A stretch of 36,466 nucleotides of DNA from Candidatus Hydrogenedentota bacterium (GCA_012523015.1 JAAYJI010000145.1:1-36466), one strand, 5' to 3'; shown: positions 1 to 9,033, numbered from the stretch's first letter. The notes: generated by a model not told the origin, from the sequence alone. Translations and numbers: made by a program.

Positions 1-402
1 GATCTGGACCAATCCTCGGGAATGGCCGAAAGGATCAAAGTTGATCGCTGTGGTCGGCTCCACATCAAAATGTTTTTTGAAATAACGCTTCCCCAGAAGA
101 ATCTGGCGGATAAAGGATTCTCCGCTGGGCATGTTGCAATCAGGCTGCAAATACCAGCCGCCCATGATGTGCCATTTCTTCTCGCGGACCAGCCGTTGAA
201 TGCGCTCAAAAAGGGCGGGCTCATATTCGGCCACCCACTTGTATAAAATCACTTCGTTATGATTGAAGACGAAGCCGTCATGGTCTTCACAAAAATCCGC
301 GGCAGTACGGAAAGTGGATATGGCTTCCGCTGCTCCTTCTTCCCATTCCCACATCCAATAGGGATCCAAATGGGCATTACAAATCAAGTGCAATCGTTTC
401 AT
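1..402 (-). CDS. Alpha-mannosidase, glycoside hydrolase family 38 (N-terminal part, cut by window edge)
   Basis: The frame opens at an ATG at 402 and runs without a stop to base 1, giving the first 134 residues of a much longer enzyme. GH38 enzymes hydrolyse alpha-mannosides using a zinc ion and an aspartate nucleophile. Visible here are the HLDPYW motif (His11 and Asp13, expected zinc ligands), the GGWYLQPDCNMPSGES block (residues 81-95), and NFDPFGHS with the expected nucleophile Asp123. An AGGAG ribosome-binding site lies about 8 bases before the ATG, which fixes the start. There is no signal peptide, so a cytoplasmic enzyme acting on imported manno-oligosaccharides is likely. A small cysteine-rich gene ends 114 bases upstream on the same strand. 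Family assignment is confident; linkage specificity cannot be told from the fragment. Confidence 0.88.
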   Translation of the reverse strand, partial: MKRLHLICNAHLDPYWMWEWEEGAAEAISTFRTAADFCEDHDGFVFNHNEVILYKWVAEYEPALFERIQRLVREKKWHIMGGWYLQPDCNMPSGESFIRQILLGKRYFKKHFDVEPTTAINFDPFGHSRGLVQI

Positions 403-516
403 GAGCGATCTCCTCTACCGTAAAAACAAAAAAAGGATGTTGAAACAAAAAAGCAAGGATCGGGCACGCAAGACCTTCGGCAGGCCGCCACTTTCCGGCT
501 TGGGGCAAGCAAAGAC

Positions 517-744
517 TCAACAAGTTTTGGGCGGGAATTTCTTACACAAAAATAGGGGCGCTTTAAAATCTTTGCAATCGTTGTTGGGGTTGATCAACAT
601 GCACTGGCCGGGAACCATGATCAGTTTCTGAATGTCATTTTCTCGAACACAACTTTGAACCTGCCGTTTTCGACATAAGGCCGTCTCGTCATCGTAAAAG
701 AGGTATTTGCAATGAGAGCACTGTTCCGGAACGGATATATTCAT
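517..744 (-). CDS. Small cysteine-rich protein, possible metal-binding ribbon
   Basis: A 75-residue protein with eight cysteines. It opens with CSHC (Cys9, Cys12), followed by spaced cysteines and a closing NNDCKDF motif. I know this layout (an early CxxC, a mid-protein Cys, and a terminal D-C-x-[DE]-F) from small uncharacterised bacterial proteins thought to bind zinc or iron. GGGAG lies about 9 bases before the ATG. There is no signal peptide or membrane segment, so it should be cytoplasmic. It lies directly upstream of the GH38 gene on the same strand and could be cotranscribed. The opposite strand of this stretch also contains an open frame, but that one has no recognisable protein features. 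No function can be assigned. Confidence 0.55.
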   Translation of the reverse strand: MNISVPEQCSHCKYLFYDDETALCRKRQVQSCVRENDIQKLIMVPGQCMLINPNNDCKDFKAPLFLCKKFPPKTC

Positions 745-928
745 TTTCGAATTCTCCCGCGCAAGATCTTCACCTGATCGGTCACGGCAACTAGGCCTGT
801 CTATGTCCGCTTTAAGGTCGAAGGTCTCTATTAAATAACGAGGTGCAGACCTGCGTTTTAACTATCCTATTTGAATACATCATAGCATAAAATTTCTCTT
901 CGGCGTGATGCTGAAAAGGTAAAAGGAA

Positions 929-965
929 CCGTCCTGTCCACACTGTTTCTTGGGGTTAAGGACGG
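929..965 (-). terminator. Possible terminator of the dehydratase-family gene
   Basis: CCGTCCT at 929-935 pairs perfectly with AGGACGG at 959-965 (7 bp, 23-base loop). Read on the minus strand, the hairpin is followed by a pyrimidine-rich TTCCTTTTACC tail. It sits about 60 bases beyond the stop of the minus-strand gene ending at 1026. The large loop and interrupted T-run make it a weak intrinsic terminator. The rest of 745-1025 shows no gene. Confidence 0.35.
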
Positions 966-1025
966 GATGTCAATGGGCGATACTGCGTCAGAAGTCTGGC
1001 GGCTTACCTCTCTAGGCAGGATGTA

Positions 1026-2252
1026 TTAATCCTGCTTGCGAACGGTGAGCGTCTCGAGGAAGGCATCGATGCGCGTATTCACCTGTTCGTCGGACCAGCT
1101 GCGCGAATCGTTCATGTCTGCTTCCAGCATGAGCGTGGGAATTCCGTAGCGCTCTTCGAGACGGCGTGCCAGTTCATATTGTCCGAAAGAATAGGCGCGG
1201 CAGCTTCGGTTCGAATGCATAACAAAACCGTCAAGACTATATTTTTTGACCATGGCAACCAAGTCATTTTCCCGATAATCTAATCCGTGGTTGATATACC
1301 CGCCCAAATAGGTAGATGCATAGGAAAGGAGTTGGTCATTCGGATCTTGCAAAGGACCGCGATAACAAAAGTTTTCAGGATAAGTGGAGACCACTAAGGC
1401 GGCTCCTTGTTCGGCAAATTTTAGCGAAAGCGGATTGATATGATGCCAAATCGCGAGGTTGTCCCAGCCGAGCCGGAACTGTTCGCCGGGGATGGCTGCG
1501 ATATTGTTGCGGACCCGATCTTCCACCTCCGCCTTCAATTCTTCATAATAGTCTATGCACAGTTGGGTGCCGCGCAGGGTGACAATGGGCGCAAGATGAA
1601 TAAAAGTATCGAAAGAATTCATGGGCGCAGGTTTATGGGCAAGCAATTCCTGAATGTCACGCCAGAGATCAGCAGCCATTTCCGATAAGCGCACACACTC
1701 GTAGAAGCGTTCTTGATCGAAGGGCTTACCCGTTACCGCAACAATACCCTCAATATACGCTTCCAGCTGAGCTCTCATATAGCGCAGCCCATGATCCGTG
1801 TCTTGAAGGTCATATTGATAGGGCGCGTCAATGTAAAGAAGAGGCACGCTGAAATGGCGCTGCAATTCTTGATACCATTTGGCGACGGTTCCGCAAATAT
1901 TGTTGCAGCAGACGAGCAAATCAGGTTTTGGGAGGCCGCCTATAGGGCTTGTTCCGGTGAGGATCGCGCCAATATCGGTGCGCGCATAGGAACACAGGTC
2001 TTGTGAAAATCCCGCATCTTCCGCTGCGCCGCAAAGGATGTTCGCCATTCGTGTGGCGCCGCACATAGCCGCATGGTTTTCGGGGTAGAGCGGCGTAATG
2101 TCGGCGGCATAGAGGAATTCGACAGGAGCGCCGCTGGTAATCCACGCCATTTTTTGATCGGTGCCTTCGCCCATTTTCGCGCCCATGTAGTACATGGTCA
2201 TGATTTCTTTCATGCGCTTGTACGATTTCAACCGAGGAAGTTCGATGCTCAT
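1026..2252 (-). CDS. 2-hydroxyacyl-CoA dehydratase / benzoyl-CoA reductase family subunit (HgdB/BcrC-like)
   Basis: A protein of about 408 residues in the family of oxygen-sensitive iron-sulfur subunits that remove water from 2-hydroxyacyl-CoA or reduce benzoyl-CoA after ATP-driven electron injection. Conserved cysteine sites are visible: LCSYARTDIG, VCCNNICG, and near the C-terminus HSNRSCRAYS followed by EADMNDSRSWS and TRIDAFLETL, the usual closing block. An ATG at 2297 would add 15 residues, but the ATG at 2252 has AAGGA about 8 bases upstream and begins where family similarity begins, so I chose it. Known enzymes need a second related subunit and an HgdC-type ASKHA ATPase activator; neither is in the window. 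The gene stands 132 bases downstream of an ABC transporter operon on the same strand. The substrate is unknown. Confidence 0.82.
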   Translation of the reverse strand: MSIELPRLKSYKRMKEIMTMYYMGAKMGEGTDQKMAWITSGAPVEFLYAADITPLYPENHAAMCGATRMANILCGAAEDAGFSQDLCSYARTDIGAILTGTSPIGGLPKPDLLVCCNNICGTVAKWYQELQRHFSVPLLYIDAPYQYDLQDTDHGLRYMRAQLEAYIEGIVAVTGKPFDQERFYECVRLSEMAADLWRDIQELLAHKPAPMNSFDTFIHLAPIVTLRGTQLCIDYYEELKAEVEDRVRNNIAAIPGEQFRLGWDNLAIWHHINPLSLKFAEQGAALVVSTYPENFCYRGPLQDPNDQLLSYASTYLGGYINHGLDYRENDLVAMVKKYSLDGFVMHSNRSCRAYSFGQYELARRLEERYGIPTLMLEADMNDSRSWSDEQVNTRIDAFLETLTVRKQD

Positions 2253-2384
2253 AGGCAAGTCCTTCTTCTTGGAGCGGAGAAAGGCGATAGAGCGCATTTG
2301 TCCGTTCCCGCCATGGTGGTCATTCGTAACTCTTTTATTGCGGCAGCAGGAATGAAGAAGACAAGCTTAGAAAAGCCGAGCTTC

Positions 2385-3332
2385 TTAACCGCCTGCCGCA
2401 CGATCTGCCGCATACTCGCGTTTTTGCACAGCTATGATGGTGCTTCCCAAAGCGATTGCTGTAATTATAAACAAAATAAGCAGTGCCTTGCCTGCACTGA
2501 CTAAAAAGACTTCGCGCTGAAAGGTACCCAAGGCTGTCTGTATTTCGGTCACGTTTCGTTGGGTTGCCATGATGGGCAGCAAAGTATCAATATATTTTCT
2601 GACAGTAAAGAAGTCGATCAGACCGGGAATAAGAGTCGCTGCGTATTGCCAGCCGTAGAAAAAGATGACACCATAGACAATGGGCCGCTTCGAAAAGGTT
2701 CCGAGAAAGACGGATAGGGAACCGTAAGCGAGTAAGGCAAGGACAATGACGCCCATATAGTGGAACAGGAGTGTCAGATCTGTTATGCGCGTCAGTTCAA
2801 GATTTGCGTGGAGGGTGGACGCGGCAAAGGTCAAGGCGCAGGCGCACAACAAGATGGCGGAGGCAACAATCATGAAGGCGATAAATCTACCGAATACCCA
2901 AGCGGAACGGGCCGTGGGCCGAACCAGAATATAGATCATGGTGCGCATTTCAATATCTTCCGCCACCAACATGCCGGCGAAGAACAGTGCTAATAAGGGC
3001 GTAAACACATTGATAAAAAGATCTTCGGCGAGGCGGACAAAAACGTTATCGCCCAATTCAGAATAATTGCCCAGAGCCAAATAGGACATGGCGATGGGGA
3101 TCAACACGGGAAGAAAGGCAATCAAGGCGGCCATCGCAAGGCGGCGGCGGCGAAACAAAATCTGAAGGGCATGGCCGCAGGATGCGCCCATTACGGTGAA
3201 ATACCCGCCATGGTGGGGTTGTTGCTGTGATGTCAACCACGTTGGCAGGGTAAGGACAGCGTTTCCGTTCAATGATCCCGATGCTTCGTTGCCGGGCAGT
3301 CCTTGTTCCGGAATATGATCGTCAGTCTTCAT
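2385..3332 (-). CDS. ABC-2 type transporter permease (second pair)
   Basis: A 315-residue membrane protein and the last gene of the minus-strand transporter operon. After about 60 hydrophilic residues it has roughly six hydrophobic segments, beginning with LAMAALIAFLPVLIPIAMSYL and ending with ALLILFIITAIALGSTII. The motif LVAEDIEMRTMIYILVRPTARSAWVFGRF after the second segment is typical of ABC-2 permeases (DxxxGTxxYLLxRPxxRxxxxxGK in the family). AGGA lies 7 bases before the ATG. The partner is almost certainly the ATPase whose gene ends 25 bases upstream. Substrates of this class include polysaccharides, lipids, peptides and metal-reductase components; the sequence does not decide which. 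The hydrophilic N-terminal leader is longer than usual. Confidence 0.82.
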   Translation of the reverse strand: MKTDDHIPEQGLPGNEASGSLNGNAVLTLPTWLTSQQQPHHGGYFTVMGASCGHALQILFRRRRLAMAALIAFLPVLIPIAMSYLALGNYSELGDNVFVRLAEDLFINVFTPLLALFFAGMLVAEDIEMRTMIYILVRPTARSAWVFGRFIAFMIVASAILLCACALTFAASTLHANLELTRITDLTLLFHYMGVIVLALLAYGSLSVFLGTFSKRPIVYGVIFFYGWQYAATLIPGLIDFFTVRKYIDTLLPIMATQRNVTEIQTALGTFQREVFLVSAGKALLILFIITAIALGSTIIAVQKREYAADRAAGG

Positions 3333-3357
3333 AAAAGGATCCTATACGTCCATGACA

Positions 3358-4275
3358 CTATCGGGTCAAATAATCAAATATAGATTGTAAGTTATCATCA
3401 GAACAGCTGATGCCTTGGATGCGGGAAGCATCCTCACAGGCCATCTGATTCAAGAGTTCGTAACAGCTGTTCAGTTCTCGAGTATGAATGGTAAAGGCGT
3501 CGTTTTCAAATTCCAGTCCCGTCACTTCCGGAAGGGCGGTGAAAGGTTCGGACAAGCCACGGGGATTGCCGGTAGTGACGCGGATAGAGTGGGGGTATTG
3601 GTCGATGAGCCTACGGATTTCGCTCAGTTGCCCTTGCGCCAATAAATTGCCCCGATAGATCAACACGATGTTGTCGGTGATCCGTTCTATTTCATAGAGG
3701 ATATGGCTGGACACGATTACGGACAGCCCCGCATCGGCAAGGGATTGGATCAACATGACCATCTCTTCGCGTCCCCGGGGATCGAGCCCGTTCATGGGTT
3801 CATCGAGAAACAATAATTTTGGTGCCGACGCCAAGGCTTGTGCAATTTTGATTCGCTGACGCATGCCTTTACTATAACTGCTGATGGCATCGTGCATGCG
3901 CTCGGTCATGCGCGCCATTTCCAGTGCATTGTAGGCGGCTTCATGGGCCTTTTTACGATTCATGCCCCAATAGCGGTTCAGCCAGAACACGAATTCATAG
4001 CCGGTCGAGTTTTCAAAGAAATAGTCTGTTTCCGGACAATAACTTACTTGGCGCATGACACCGATATTGTTGCGCGGCTTTTCTCCAAAGAGCTTTATAC
4101 TGCCGCGGCTTGGCGCATAGAGTCCCAATGCGAGTTTAATAAAGGTGCTTTTTCCCGCGCCATTAGGTCCGAGCAAGCCGGTGATCCCCGGCTTGATGGA
4201 GAGGTTAAGATTGTTTACAGCGACTACTTCGCCGAACCATTTTGAAAGTTCATGGGCTTCAATTAACGCGGTCAT
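3358..4275 (-). CDS. ABC transporter ATP-binding protein (second pair)
   Basis: A 305-residue ATPase subunit that powers the neighbouring permease at the cytoplasmic face. The nucleotide-binding domain is complete: Walker A GPNGAGKS (36-43), signature YSKGMRQR (134-141) in place of the usual LSGGQ, Walker B LLFLDEP (154-160) and switch histidine His191 in SSHIL. The SKGM signature is common in ABC-2 exporters. About 100 C-terminal residues form an accessory domain. The frame opens further upstream (4359), but the ATG at 4275 has GAGGAG about 9 bases before it and begins at the domain start. Its A is shared with the TGA of the preceding permease gene (TGATG), which points to coupled translation. 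Confidence 0.9.
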   Translation of the reverse strand: MTALIEAHELSKWFGEVVAVNNLNLSIKPGITGLLGPNGAGKSTFIKLALGLYAPSRGSIKLFGEKPRNNIGVMRQVSYCPETDYFFENSTGYEFVFWLNRYWGMNRKKAHEAAYNALEMARMTERMHDAISSYSKGMRQRIKIAQALASAPKLLFLDEPMNGLDPRGREEMVMLIQSLADAGLSVIVSSHILYEIERITDNIVLIYRGNLLAQGQLSEIRRLIDQYPHSIRVTTGNPRGLSEPFTALPEVTGLEFENDAFTIHTRELNSCYELLNQMACEDASRIQGISCSDDNLQSIFDYLTR

Positions 4276-5147
4276 CACGCCAACTCCTCTCGGCGCAGCC
4301 GCCGCAATAAAATAAGCAAGGCCAGCAGACAAACTGTGACAACGAAAAGGAAGGACCAATACCAGGGCAGGGTGAAAAGATTTCGGTGTTCATTAAAGAG
4401 CACCTCTCCCACACGGCGCAGCGTCAGGGGGAAAGAGACGGCCAAAAAGTTGCGTTGGCGCAGCAGCGTCGCGAGAAGACCTGAAAAGCTGGAATCTGCC
4501 ACTAGCGCCATGATGATGGTGATGGTCGCATAGTTTTGTGTGGGCAGCACAGCGGAACACGCCAATACACACAAGGCGGTCGGGATTACGATTAAGAGGG
4601 AATAGGCTAAAATGGACAGCGGCCACCACCAGCTCGCCTGCAGGGTTTCAAGTCCCGGCAGCAACAGATTATGGAGCAGCACCAAAAAGATTCCCGGCAG
4701 TGCGGTGATGGATAAGCCGAGCAGTACGAGAGTCAAAATCTTGCCCAACGCATAATCTACCCAAGTCAGCGGTTTAGAAAAATAAATTTCCATCAGGTTG
4801 TTGCGTACGTCGTTGCAGATCATGCCTGCGCCGCTGTAGAGCAGAATAATGAACATGATGGAGGTCTGCAAGTATAGGAAGCCGAAGAAGGTTGTTGCTT
4901 TAATTTCGATGGCGGCAATATTGGAGAAAACCAGCTGCAGCGGATTATTCGGATCTTGGGCAAGCACATCATAGCCCACAATCTGGAGCAGGCGTATAAT
5001 CACATGGAGGCAGGCAATGAGATAGAGGAGTTTGAAAATACGAAATTTCGCGAGGGTCCTCAATTCCTGTTCGATAACGACCAGCCATCGAAAATGTTTG
5101 CGGGGCCGCCCTTCATATTCCCGAAAGGTGTTAGCATAAATCGGCAC
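4275..5147 (-). CDS. ABC-2 type transporter permease (first pair)
   Basis: A 290-residue integral membrane protein with about six helices. It begins with a cytoplasmic N-terminus (EQELRTLAKFRIFKLLYLIACLHVI) and ends with a helix followed by RRLRREELA. NDVRNNLMEIYFSKPLTWVDYALGK after the second helix is the ABC-2 permease coupling region. The start is a GTG at 5147 with AAAGGA about 8 bases upstream; a nearby ATG is out of frame. Only 3 bases separate it from the ATPase gene upstream, and its TGA overlaps the next ATPase start. It differs clearly in sequence from the second permease in this operon, so the two pairs are not a recent duplication. Confidence 0.83.
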   Translation of the reverse strand: MPIYANTFREYEGRPRKHFRWLVVIEQELRTLAKFRIFKLLYLIACLHVIIRLLQIVGYDVLAQDPNNPLQLVFSNIAAIEIKATTFFGFLYLQTSIMFIILLYSGAGMICNDVRNNLMEIYFSKPLTWVDYALGKILTLVLLGLSITALPGIFLVLLHNLLLPGLETLQASWWWPLSILAYSLLIVIPTALCVLACSAVLPTQNYATITIIMALVADSSFSGLLATLLRQRNFLAVSFPLTLRRVGEVLFNEHRNLFTLPWYWSFLFVVTVCLLALLILLRRLRREELA

Positions 5148-5150
5148 GGA

Positions 5151-6071
5151 TCAGTCCTTTCCAACGGCCTGCAAAAAGACCGATTCGAGGCTATGGCGGG
5201 CAGGCTGAAAATGTCGAATTTGCGAGGAACAGTCTGCCGCTGTTTTGAAAAGCTGTTGTATATCGCCGTTATCACGGCATTGAACGAGCCAGGTATTGCC
5301 GGGGGGAATACGCTCACAGTGCATGCCCAGCCCCTGCAATGCCGCCACGCACGCGGCGTCATTGTCGCGGAAACGAAGCTCATAGCGGTTGGCTTGCGGT
5401 CCCGTCAAGCTTTCAATGTCACCTTGCTGAACCACGCGCCCTTTGTTGATCACGATCAGATGTTTGCAGACATGTTGTACATCGGGCAGCAGGTGAGAGG
5501 ATACTACCACCGATATGCCCGGTCGTTTACTGATGTCTTTAATCAGGTTCAAGATTTCAATGCGCCCATCGGGATCGAGTCCGTTGGTGGGCTCATCGAA
5601 GAGCAAGAGTTTTGGATCGTGCAAAATGGCTTGCGCAAGTTTTACACGCTGCAGCATGCCCGTTGAATAACTCTCCATTGTGCGGTAACGGCTGTCGCCC
5701 AGCTTAACATAGTTCAGCACTTCATGGGCACGTTCGAGGGCGTCCACATGGCTCATTCCAAAGATGCGGCCGCAGTATCGCAAGAAGGAAACGGCGCTTA
5801 CCTTGGGGCTGGATATCTCGCGTTCAGGCATATAGCCGAGCCGATGCCGGATATTGATCGCCTGCTCCGGCATCTCCATATCGAAGACGCGTATGCGCCC
5901 CTTTTCTGCGCGCACAAAGCCGAGCAAGGTTTTTATAAGCGTACTTTTGCCCGCGCCATTCGGACCGAGCAGCCCTGTGGCGCCACTTTTCAATTCGAGG
6001 GTGACGCCATCCAGAGCACGCACATCACGATAGGACACACATAAATCAGATAGGGATATTACTGGTGTCAA
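5151..6071 (-). CDS. ABC transporter ATP-binding protein (first pair)
   Basis: A 306-residue ABC ATPase with Walker A GPNGAGKS (36-43), signature YSTGMLQR (135-142), Walker B LLLFDEP and switch histidine in SSHLL, followed by about 100 residues of C-terminal accessory domain. The start is a TTG at 6071, because a stop codon lies two codons upstream in frame; a GGGAA about 10 bases before it is a weak ribosome-binding site. Its gene comes 52 bases after the large repeat protein and 3 bases before the first permease, so all five genes from 9033 to 2385 probably form one transcript. The mature ABC unit would be this ATPase plus the 290-residue permease. Confidence 0.9.
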   Translation of the reverse strand: MTPVISLSDLCVSYRDVRALDGVTLELKSGATGLLGPNGAGKSTLIKTLLGFVRAEKGRIRVFDMEMPEQAINIRHRLGYMPEREISSPKVSAVSFLRYCGRIFGMSHVDALERAHEVLNYVKLGDSRYRTMESYSTGMLQRVKLAQAILHDPKLLLFDEPTNGLDPDGRIEILNLIKDISKRPGISVVVSSHLLPDVQHVCKHLIVINKGRVVQQGDIESLTGPQANRYELRFRDNDAACVAALQGLGMHCERIPPGNTWLVQCRDNGDIQQLFKTAADCSSQIRHFQPARHSLESVFLQAVGKD

Positions 6072-6123
6072 CGGTTATTATTCCCGGTGTTGTAGCAGAC
6101 GGAATCCGTCAGCCCGTAACATT

Positions 6124-9033
6124 TTAGTAGTTAACATTTAACACGAGCGGAAGCACTTCTCCCTGCTCCACGTTAATGAATTCACTATGCACATAACGCA
6201 CTTCTAAGGGGTTGCCAATGCCCATCTCGAAATAAAAGATGTCCAGCTGCCATTCGCCGGGCATCACATCTTCCATGAGGAAGCTTCCGGCGGGGTTGAT
6301 CCCCACGCTTTGACCCAGCAGTTGGGTAACGTCCACCGTTTCGCCCAAGGGCGCTTGCGACATGCCCGGGCGTACGAGAACGACCCGTCCGCCGAGCAGA
6401 TTGACGGGGCCGGGGATGCACTGCCCTTCAATGCGGCCGCCTTCTTGGGTCCCGAAATCGTAGCGCGTTGCGACGCCCTCTTCCACGGTCAATTGCACGC
6501 CTCGCGCGTCATAGATGCTGGTCAGATCGCCGGAGCTGATGTCGGTGACCATGGCTTGGTATTCGCCTGAGGCAAGGCCGTCAAGATAATAGTAGCCGCT
6601 TTGGTCTGTAGTGACATTCTGGGTGACGCCATTGCCTACGACCAAGATGACCGCTTCAGACATGGCACGCCCCTCACTGTAGACATAGCCTTCAATAGCG
6701 CCGCCCGAACCGAAACGTATCCGTATATTTTCTTGACGATCGCCCACACCAACAACAATCAATTCGCTTTGTGAGGTGGGGTAGCCGGGATGTTCTGCAA
6801 CGATAACGTAATCGCCTTCGGGCAGACTGTCGAAAGAAAAGACGCCGTCGCTGCCTGTTCGTTGAATTTGGTTATCGGGAACGGCATTGGAAGCAAGCAT
6901 CATCAAGGCTTCTGCAGGCGACGAGGCTTCGAGCAGTGTCACCCGTGTGCCCGCAATATCGCCGCCGTCATTGGCGTACACACTTCCCGCAATGACGCTG
7001 CCTTCATCGGAAAGGATCAGATCGATACCGTCGAGAATTTCGCCCGCCTCCACTTTGATCTCAGTGCGCGCAGGCGTATAGCCGGATGCAGTCGCTTCCA
7101 GCCGATAGGTGCCCGCGTTAATACTTAATTCATAGCTGCCGTCAGGCGCATAAAATTGTTCGGAACGGATATTTTGGGACATCATCCCCATCACATTGAC
7201 GGCGCCCGTGTTTTCCGACAAGGGATACGCGGCGACTTCATAGCTTTCCAAGGCTTCGCTTCGACCTTTGGCGAGGACGCGTCCGCGCACCACAGCCGTC
7301 TGACGCATGAGGATACGGGTCTCGTCATTCAAGCGTACACGGCGCACGGTGGTGGGGGAATAGCCGTCTTTTTCCGCCACAATGCTGTATTGTCCTGAGC
7401 CGACGCTGTCAAAGCGGAACTTACCGTTGTTGGCAGTGGTCGTTGTCAGTTCAAAGCCCTGAAATCCGCCCATCGTCACGCCGGCAAGGCGTATATTGAC
7501 GCCGTCCACGCCGGCGCCGCGATCGTCCACCGCCTGTCCATAGACAGCGAAAGAACCCTCTTCGATATTGCTTAATATAACCTTGACCCCTTGGAGGTCA
7601 CTGTAACCGTCGGGATAAATGGGAGTGCCTAAGGGCGACACTTTGTAGCCTTCTTTTTGCGCGAAAATTTGATATTCACCGGCAGGAAGTTCTTCGATTA
7701 GGAAGTTGCCGTCCTTGTCGGAGGTGGCATTTCTAAAGGCTTGGGCGGAAGTCATGCTTCGGAAGAAACTGCCATAGCCGGGAATGCAAATGATTTGGGC
7801 TCCCGGTACGGCTTGATTTTTTTCGGTGGTTACCTGACCGGAAACATTGGTTCCGGAAAAGAGGAAGATATCAATTTTGACGTTGCGTTGAGAGGGGGTC
7901 AACAAGAAGGGATCGCTCAGCTGTGGCGCTTCTTTGTCTGAAGAGGCGTGCAGACGCCATTCTTGTCCAAAAGGAACGCCGAGCAGTTCGTAATAGCCTT
8001 CTGAATCGGTCATATCCATAATGGGACGCGCTTCTTTCGCGATGGTGCTCAACGCCTGGGAGAACATGCTTTCTCCGGAGCTGAGAAGGACGTTAGCCGA
8101 TTCAATGGGTCGATTATCCATGGTTAGCACATGACCCCAAACAACGCCTGCCGCTTCCACTTCAAAGTTGATGTTTTTGATGCGTTCATCGGCCCGTTTG
8201 ATGGATACTTTCTGGAAGGGCAGGGCATGTCCCGCCATATAGGCGGACTCGCGCAAATCTACGGCTACGCTCAGTTCGCCGGTAGGCAAGCCTTCCACCG
8301 TATAATTGCCGTCACTATCCGTAACACCGGAAGGGTCGCCAACGGATTCCACACGAACCGTCACGCCGGCCGCGCCATTGCTGCTGCCCGCTTCTGTGAC
8401 ACGGCCCGAGATACTCGCCCCCGATGATAGCCGCGCTTCCAGATGATAGCTCGTTTGTTCTTCATCGACCGGTGCCGTATCGCCCACAAATGGAATATAG
8501 CCCGGCGCCTGAATCGTCACTTCATAGACCCCTGCCCGGGTCACGTTCACGGTGAAGGTTCCTTTTTCGTCGCTGGAGCCGCTTTGCCGTTCTCGGAATT
8601 GCATCGCCATACGACGCCGTTGCACTCTATCCATTGACGCCAGAACGATCCTATCGTTGGCATCAGGTTTACGCTCTACGAAAATGCGTGCATTCGCAAT
8701 GGCAGTTTGATCCGCCGCTTTTAAGACGACACCGCTGATTTCCAAATCAAGCGGAGGTTCTTCTTCGATTGCCGCTGTTTCCGGGACTTCTGTAACGGTG
8801 ACCGCCGGCATGGGCTCCGTTTCTGAAACCGTGTATTCCGGCATAGCGGTGATGATCTGACCTTCGCTTTTCTTCGGCCGGGCTTCATAGCTGATGCGCG
8901 ACGTAGGCGGTGGTGCAGGTTTGCGCGGCGCAAACATGAAACTTAAGCCGATTACGGCAATTAGCACTAACACCACCATGGCGATAATTTGAATAATAGA
9001 TACGGATGAAATAGAACTTCGTCTGGGAGGCAT
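6124..9033 (-). CDS. Membrane-anchored protein of repeated carboxypeptidase-regulatory-like (CNA-B-like) domains
   Basis: About 969 residues. After a basic N-terminus (MPPRRSS) comes one membrane helix (VSIIQIIAMVVLVLIAVIGLSFMF), a proline-rich linker, and then about nine beta-sandwich repeats. Each opens with a [ISV]xGxVxxxxxxxxxxAxVxxxx strand pair (for example ISGRVTEAGSSNGAAGVTVRV) and closes with DGxYxxxGLPxGEY-type blocks. This is the carboxypeptidase-regulatory / Cna-B-like fold found in bacterial surface and secreted proteins, where it serves as a stalk or binding module. The helix near the start suggests inner-membrane anchoring with a periplasmic rod. GTG at 9039 is possible, but ATG at 9033 has AGGA about 8 bases upstream and is preferred. 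Lying first in an operon with two ABC-2 transporters suggests a role in envelope export or assembly; that is inference. Confidence 0.82.
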   Translation of the reverse strand: MPPRRSSISSVSIIQIIAMVVLVLIAVIGLSFMFAPRKPAPPPTSRISYEARPKKSEGQIITAMPEYTVSETEPMPAVTVTEVPETAAIEEEPPLDLEISGVVLKAADQTAIANARIFVERKPDANDRIVLASMDRVQRRRMAMQFRERQSGSSDEKGTFTVNVTRAGVYEVTIQAPGYIPFVGDTAPVDEEQTSYHLEARLSSGASISGRVTEAGSSNGAAGVTVRVESVGDPSGVTDSDGNYTVEGLPTGELSVAVDLRESAYMAGHALPFQKVSIKRADERIKNINFEVEAAGVVWGHVLTMDNRPIESANVLLSSGESMFSQALSTIAKEARPIMDMTDSEGYYELLGVPFGQEWRLHASSDKEAPQLSDPFLLTPSQRNVKIDIFLFSGTNVSGQVTTEKNQAVPGAQIICIPGYGSFFRSMTSAQAFRNATSDKDGNFLIEELPAGEYQIFAQKEGYKVSPLGTPIYPDGYSDLQGVKVILSNIEEGSFAVYGQAVDDRGAGVDGVNIRLAGVTMGGFQGFELTTTTANNGKFRFDSVGSGQYSIVAEKDGYSPTTVRRVRLNDETRILMRQTAVVRGRVLAKGRSEALESYEVAAYPLSENTGAVNVMGMMSQNIRSEQFYAPDGSYELSINAGTYRLEATASGYTPARTEIKVEAGEILDGIDLILSDEGSVIAGSVYANDGGDIAGTRVTLLEASSPAEALMMLASNAVPDNQIQRTGSDGVFSFDSLPEGDYVIVAEHPGYPTSQSELIVVGVGDRQENIRIRFGSGGAIEGYVYSEGRAMSEAVILVVGNGVTQNVTTDQSGYYYLDGLASGEYQAMVTDISSGDLTSIYDARGVQLTVEEGVATRYDFGTQEGGRIEGQCIPGPVNLLGGRVVLVRPGMSQAPLGETVDVTQLLGQSVGINPAGSFLMEDVMPGEWQLDIFYFEMGIGNPLEVRYVHSEFINVEQGEVLPLVLNVNY

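Noticed and set aside
2340-2399. Terminator at the end of the ABC operon
   Set aside because: GCGGCAG and CTGCCGC can pair, but the loop is long, one arm lies inside the permease gene, and no T-run follows on the minus strand.
4956-5666. 236-codon plus-strand open frame
   Set aside because: It lies opposite a clear ABC ATPase and permease with all motifs, and the translated product has no domain-like pattern.
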